From positions 20,361,664 to 20,425,663 of the forward strand of contig CM049315.1 of the NCBI GenBank assembly GCA_026874595.1: a stretch of 64,000 bases of DNA, in the 5' to 3' direction. Positions 59,501-64,000 of this stretch are shown here, one piece after another. A model generated the notes under the pieces. It saw nothing but the letters and a program-made list of their open reading frames with translations. It did not search any database and was not told the origin of the DNA. Source of the stretch: Sipunculus nudus (lineage: Eukaryota > Annelida > Sipuncula > Golfingiida > Sipunculidae). Made by a program: the position numbers and the translations under genes. The number at the start of each line of letters is the position of its first letter. Position 1 is the stretch's first letter.

Positions 59501-62500
59501 AAAGTGACAGAGATCATTATTGATCATTATTGTATAAATGATCATGTGAAAACATTCCCACGACAGACTGTGGCATCAAACTCGCACTGAAGTCTCAAGT
59601 GAGGGCGGGACTAAAGTGTAGTCATTGTTTGCATGAGACGGAGGGTTCAGAAATAACATTATAACGCAACAGTAAAAGAATAACTAGAGTTGATTTGGGT
59701 GTCACACACATTTGAGTGACCCTCAAGGCCCTTTCTCTTTAGTTCTGAGAAACAGTGAGACACCGCCACCTCTTGTGTAAACACATGGGAATGAATGACA
59801 CCGGGCTTAAAACAAATAGAAGTAGATCTACTATAGACTACTAATACAGACCTAACTGTATTTAAAAGCTGTCCCTGGCCATGAGCATATCTTCTGTATT
59901 TTTTATACAATACTACGATAAACCTCGTTTTATCGCTGTTTATCATCTTGTACGGAAATTGGTATAGTTCTTAACACAGACGATTCTTCACAATAATACA
60001 ATGAAATTCAGGGCCATTTCAGGACCCAGGACCCTCTTTTGACCTAACATTCCCCGATAGGCCATAGGGGCCGCAAGATAACATTACGTTCATTACTGTG
60101 AGCGCTGGTAGTTATTATAGATTTATAAACAGCTGTGTCACTGGATTATACATAAATACCTTGTAGGAGGTCACGACCGGAGACAACTGGTCAGTACCTG
60201 CTTTTGTTTATAGAATCTAATCGTTGCAATTAATATATTATTTTTATGTGATCATTTTGAATAAAAAAATCGCTCTTTTTTTAAATTGGAAAATTGAAAT
60301 ATCGTGATTTCAAACAGAAAATGTCTTTTTCACAATTTCCTTGATAATTAGGTCACCATTACAAATCATGAAATGACACAAACTACATAATTTTTTTTTA
60401 ACGCAGCTCATCTTACGGTCCCTGATACAAACTGCAAGTCTCTGAACTTTGAAAGTCTGTCCTGCACATGGTGTAGTTACAGTAAGAATGGTAAAAACTG
60501 GAGACGAAGGTGGAACGTCACCTATACCGAGAGGTTTGTGTATTTTTATTTACTTGTGATGTTAAAAGAGTTGCAACCCCAGACGTTAATCGAGGGAAAA
60601 GAGCAACTCCAATGTTTAGGGACCGACAAAAAAGCTGGTACCCGATGCTTGTATCTATGACAGACAAATCGACTGACAAACTCCGGCCATGTTGCTTTCA
60701 AAGCCCAAGTTCATAAAGTATAAGTTCAATATTCCATATTCAGTCGTTTCCTGTACATTGTATACACTGCATTGTAAAATTAAGGGCATTCTTTCAGCCT
60801 TTTTGGATCAAAATGATAAAAGCTGTTCTCAAACAAATGATAAATATTTGATTAAACACCTTGTTTGCGAACTACCTTCGCTTTTAGCTAGGAGATTTGT
60901 TTTGAATGATTTATAAATAATCGATCTCTTTGTTTCCTGTCATAAAAGTCCGCCCTCGTTGACATACGCTGACGGGTCATGCAATGCAAACTACGTGTTC
61001 AGGGTATCCTAGCTTTAGCTGACACATGGAGTCGCTGATAATACGAACTTGCATAGAATTAAAAATCTGATTCTAAGGAATAAAATCCTCCACCAAGCAT
61101 TTACTTATTCGGCCCATATTTCCAGGTTCACTCGTGCTTAAGTAACTATACATTTGTGAATATTCGTCGATGGCGTTCTTGAATCCGGATCATATGCCGG
61201 ATCGACACCAAAGTCTTTTCGGTTCTTCATTAATCCTTTCCAGAAATGCCTTGAAAATTTCATGAGATTCCGTTCATGATTCCATGAACGACACTCAAAC
61301 ACACAGAAACTGGGATGAACGCGTACCCTTCTTGCGAAGGCAATGACGAATTCGGTAATATTACTTTTGTCCTTTGTTGAAGACATAGGATAGTTTAAAA
61401 CGGGTTAAATCTATGACGCTTGAGGCATCGCACCATTTGGTTAAGTGAGGAAATAATCAGAAAGAAAAATCCTGATATTACTGAAATGAACGGGGTATTA
61501 CATCGAGTGTGTCTGTGTTTCTGTACGGGTCTGTAATAAAGAAAAATGTAGGGTTTCCACTTGAACATCTCAGTCTTCCTCCGGATCCAGAATTCTAGCA
61601 TCCGCAGGGTAATATTGCTAAAATTTCAGGATTTGGCGTGGTAAAAAAAGTTGGTCCACTTTAAACTTGGCTGATACAGGAACCCTTGCCAACAAACTCT
61701 CCCCAGATAGATTTTCGCCTGGAAGCTGTACTTTCGTTTCGCATCCAGGGGCCCTTGTCCAACCCTGAGAGATTTATGTATTCCAGTTTCACAAAACTGC
61801 TCAATGGGGGCTGCTATTTTGCGTACACACAAACACCCGGATAACACACGTCTCACGTTTAAGTATGGGTATGCCGCTAGTGAGCTTACGTAATATGCCT
61901 CCTATCCCAGTAAGGCTTGCAAGAACTCTGTATAAAATGACGCTGTGAGTGTGAGGACACGGATTCTAAAATTAATCATAAAAATTGTTATAAAAACAAA
62001 GCCCGCTTCAGGACACTATTTAACCTCCGAACAGGGTCAAGATCTATTGAAATAATGAAAGGACCCTGTCAGCCGTGACGGACTAAAGCATGTTTGACCG
62101 GACATTTGACCCAGTCAACGCCTCACTTGAATGATCAGTAACTGTAAACAACATATGACTCGAGATCCCTTGGGACTCATGTCCTATATTAGCATGGATT
62201 TTTTTGGCTTTGTCATTAGTCCTCCTGGGCTTGACCCCTCATTTCCCGGATTCCTCGGCCCGCCCCTGAACACATTTAGCTATTCTGCCAATTCTGTTAT
62301 TTTGGTTGCACATTTCAGGAGGTAGAGACAGCATGTCCGCATTATATTTCTTTCAGTAAGGATTACTCTTAGCCCATCCCACCTGTAAGGTATCCTGTTA
62401 CACTGCGCCCAGAATCCTTTCGTGTTTGAAATAAAAAAAGTCAATGACTGAACAGAAATAATGCTTGTGTAAGTTAAACATTTATTACAATTACAGACCG

Positions 62501-62720
62501 ATGAACTGTTTATCCTGCCATGCCTTGAGTGGTAAGTGCAAGTGTAACTCAAGTGACGTCATCGTTCTCAAGCCAGCGGTCTCATGCACACCTGTAACAA
62601 TTGACAGCAAGGTATTCAAAAGAGGTTCGGATTATATATTCAAGGTGACAACATATTACTTCAAACTTGATCGTTTCGGACCTTTATATTCAGAGCACCT
62701 GATAGACCCTGCCTTGTATG
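56482..62720 (+). CDS. Class I cytokine receptor-like gene (gp130/Domeless type), 5' four exons, partial
   Basis: Four exons join in one frame: 56482-56587, 56949-57209, 60407-60533 and 62497-62720. Intron phases are 1, 1 and 2, and exon 4 ends in phase 1. All donors are GT and all acceptors AG. The product so far (about 239 residues) is a secretory signal, one Ig-like domain and the first fibronectin-type module of a cytokine-binding region. The arrangement is that of gp130 and invertebrate Domeless receptors, which dimerise at the plasma membrane and signal through JAK/STAT. The WSxWS-bearing second module, membrane segment and cytoplasmic tail would be encoded beyond 64000. Membership of the class is inferred from Cys/Trp spacing and domain order; another Ig-FnIII receptor is possible. 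No in-frame stop occurs in the joined reading frame. Confidence 0.75.
56949..57209 (+). CDS. Receptor exon 2: single Ig-like domain
   Basis: The exon is 261 bp, symmetric 1-1 phase as is usual for Ig domains, with acceptor TTTTCAG and donor GTGAGT. The B-strand Cys lies in TLVISCSV and the F-strand Cys in DEGMYWCK, the D-x-G-x-Y-x-C signature. There is no canonical Trp at the C strand; VLYFTRNGKPV occupies that position. Possible N-glycosylation sites are NVTQ and NRSD. It ends AKIDVY, leading directly into the fibronectin module. Confidence 0.85.
57210..60406. other. Receptor intron 2
   Basis: A 3.2-kb intron. It contains a poly-C run (57383-57393), a GC-rich hairpin (58700-58736) and several non-conserved open frames up to 112 codons (59080-59418) without recognisable domains or flanking splice sites in the right phase. 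I see no extra exon. Confidence 0.65.
58700..58736. repeat. Perfect 13-bp GC-rich hairpin in intron 2
   Basis: GGCGACGCAACAG (58700-58712) pairs perfectly with CTGTTGCGTCGCC (58724-58736) around the 11-nt loop GTTTCTGGTTT. The loop itself contains the direct repeat GTTTCTG/GTTT. It is not followed by a T run that would suggest Pol III termination. Confidence 0.85.
60407..60533 (+). CDS. Receptor exon 3: first half of cytokine-receptor module
   Basis: Acceptor T-run then AACGCAG; donor GAG|GTTTGT. It encodes VPDTNCKSLNFESLSCTWCS and, later, RRRWNVTYTE. The Cys pair with C-x-W (SCTWC) followed by a W-N-V-T-Y strand matches the N-terminal half of the cytokine-binding D1 domain in gp130-like receptors. 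The upstream junction forms Pro from one base of exon 2 plus two of exon 3. Confidence 0.75.
61130..61350. repeat. Dispersed repeat copy in receptor intron 3
   Basis: Second copy of the element at 45790-46015, with CATTTGTGAATATTCG, GGATCATATGCCGGATC, GGTTCTTCATTAA, TTTCATGAGATTCCGTTCAT and GAAGGCAATGACGA in the same order and orientation. Confidence 0.8.
62497..62720 (+). CDS. Receptor exon 4: second half of cytokine-receptor module
   Basis: Acceptor ACAATTACAG, donor GTAAGT. It encodes MNCLSCHALSGKCKCNSSD, a Cys-rich stretch, then CTPVTID and FKRGSDYIFKVTTYYFKLD, then FGPLYSEHLIDPALY. The last segment fits the F-G strands and linker of a D1 domain (compare the Y-x-x-x-V-x-x-x-x-x-N-x-x-G...D pattern in gp130). 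More Cys than usual are present, six in this exon. The exon-3/4 junction forms Arg in frame. Confidence 0.75.
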
Positions 62721-63329
62721 GTAAGTTAGCATTCGGATTTATTTGTAATAATATCACTTTTCAACATGTTTTTGATAGGAGACTTTCAGTTATTCTGAAC
62801 TGTAACTTCCGTCAGTATATTTGTAAACTGGGCAAAAAATTGTACCCATTTGACCTACAGACTTTTAACTTTCCCATAAGGTCTTAAAAAAGCTCATTGG
62901 GTATCTGAAATAAAATAACAGTGACCTATTGGACCTATTTTAACGCTAATAAAATCATAAAAATCATGTGAGTAATGAAGACAGCATGCCTATTTATGGC
63001 CTTGTGTTAATGTAAAATTTCAAATAAATCAGCCGAGCTAGTTTTTAATAGCATGCATAATATTTATACTTATTCGAAGAAAGCTCAGATGTGAGTATGG
63101 ATTGTCCTGAAGTTACTGATCTTGGAAAGTCTTCCAAACATATTATAACATTTTACTTACTTATGTTTAACATTTTTACTTTCTTATTTCCAGACTAAGA
63201 AATCTTATAAGTCATGTCACAGGTTTTATTTTTATTGAATGCATACATTAATACATACCAATTGAATAAGTTTGGTGTTGCCTTCTGCATTTTCAATACA
63301 ATTTTCGCATTTTTGACTGAATCATTTAA

Positions 63330-64000
63330 ACATTTTTAGCTCAGCTGACTGTAAATCATCTGAGCTATAGCGATCACCTTTTATCCGGCGTCCGTCCGTT
63401 CGTCCGTTAACAGGACACAAATCGTAACCGTTAGACCTAGAAACTTCTAACTGTACATCAAGGGAATTCCTAGGCAAATCTCCTTGGAAATCTGAAAGTA
63501 GGTCATGGTGACCTATATTTTGTGACCTACGGGCCGAAAACATGATTTTGAGCACCCAGACATTCAGACGGGGCACAAACTGTATCCATTTAGACTAGAA
63601 TCCTCTAACAAGACATTTAGGGAGGTCCTAGGCAGTTGTACTTGGAAACCTGAAATTATCTCACTCTGACCTATATTCTGCGACATATTGGGAAAAGATG
63701 AGCACCCTGAATGTCAGATGCGGACAAATCGTATCTGTTTGGGCCTGGAATCTTCTTACAAAATATCCTAGGAGTTTCTAGGCTATTCTCCTTGGAAACC
63801 TGTTTTAATTTAAAATTAGGTGACCTATATTGTGTGACCTATGGGCCAAAAAAAACTTGATTTTGAGAACCCAGACAGATGGGGCAAAATTTGTATCTAT
63901 TAGGCCTAGAAAACTCCAACGTTAAATTTAGAGAGCGCCTAGGCAAATGTCCTTGGAAACCTAAAATTAGGTCACTGTGACCTATGTTCTGCGACCTTTA
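63330..64000 (+). repeat. Dispersed repeat of ~155-bp units with AGGTCAnnnTGACCT palindromes
   Basis: Starts TTTTTAGCTCAGCTGACTG...CATCTGAGCTATAGCGATCACC with GTCCGTCCGTTCGTCCGT, a start typical of repeats in bivalve genomes. At least four diverged units follow, each with a GTATCNATTNGGCCTAGAA-like phrase (near 63425, 63580, 63728, 63892), CCTAGGCAAATNTCCTTGG, GAAACCTGAAATTAGG and GTGACCTATATT. Perfect IR3 palindromes AGGTCATGGTGACCT (63500-63514) and AGGTCACTGTGACCT (63969-63983) are present. The array runs off the right edge. Confidence 0.85.

Overview
The window is eukaryotic. It contains spliced exons with consensus donors and acceptors, tRNA-derived SINEs, a LINE remnant, pogo/Tigger-type DNA transposons, many micro- and minisatellites, and very low gene density. 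The mix of repeats (a SINE with a conserved central domain, repeats rich in AGGTCA/TGACCT, pearl-like elements with a tandem-repeat core) and a gp130/Domeless-like receptor point to a marine lophotrochozoan, most likely a mollusc and perhaps a bivalve. That assignment is inference. There is no bacterial gene, operon or CRISPR array.

Layout. Positions 1-2385 are a ~101-bp satellite. Positions 2390-12745 are a 77-bp satellite with CCCTAACCC in most monomers and near-identical higher-order blocks; a SINE sits in it at 10741-11004. Positions 13481-15170 are a ~240-bp array built on a TTTGCTACC motif that the first satellite also carries. Positions 15360-18570 hold an eroded copy of a large uncharacterised invertebrate protein family ending in a Cys-rich (CXC-type) motif. 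Positions 18.6-35 kb hold repeats and relics: an A-rich array, nuclear-receptor half-site repeats, a 428-bp SINE insertion with an exact 17-bp target duplication, a coding relic, the 3' end of a non-LTR retrotransposon, a minisatellite grown from a SINE core, a frameshifted kringle exon and a TIR element. Positions 35.3-40.9 kb hold two pairs of inverted blocks in permuted order, one block carrying a 33-bp core repeat in 9 versus 22 copies. Positions 41-55 kb hold minisatellites (69 bp x 13; 52 bp x ~18), a 103-bp hairpin, a Tigger-like remnant and two pogo-like elements with clear TIRs and TA duplications.

The only gene I consider likely to be functional is at 56482-62720 (+), continuing past the window. 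It has a signal-peptide exon, one Ig-domain exon and two exons forming a cytokine-receptor-like fibronectin module. All three introns join in phase. Its introns and 3' flank carry repeats, including one with perfect estrogen-response-element palindromes.

Most other open frames are by-products of tandem repeats. I did not find a convincing new multi-gene system. The items most worth a second look are the cytokine receptor gene, the permuted inverted pair, the higher-order satellite, and the repeats that carry hormone-receptor sites.
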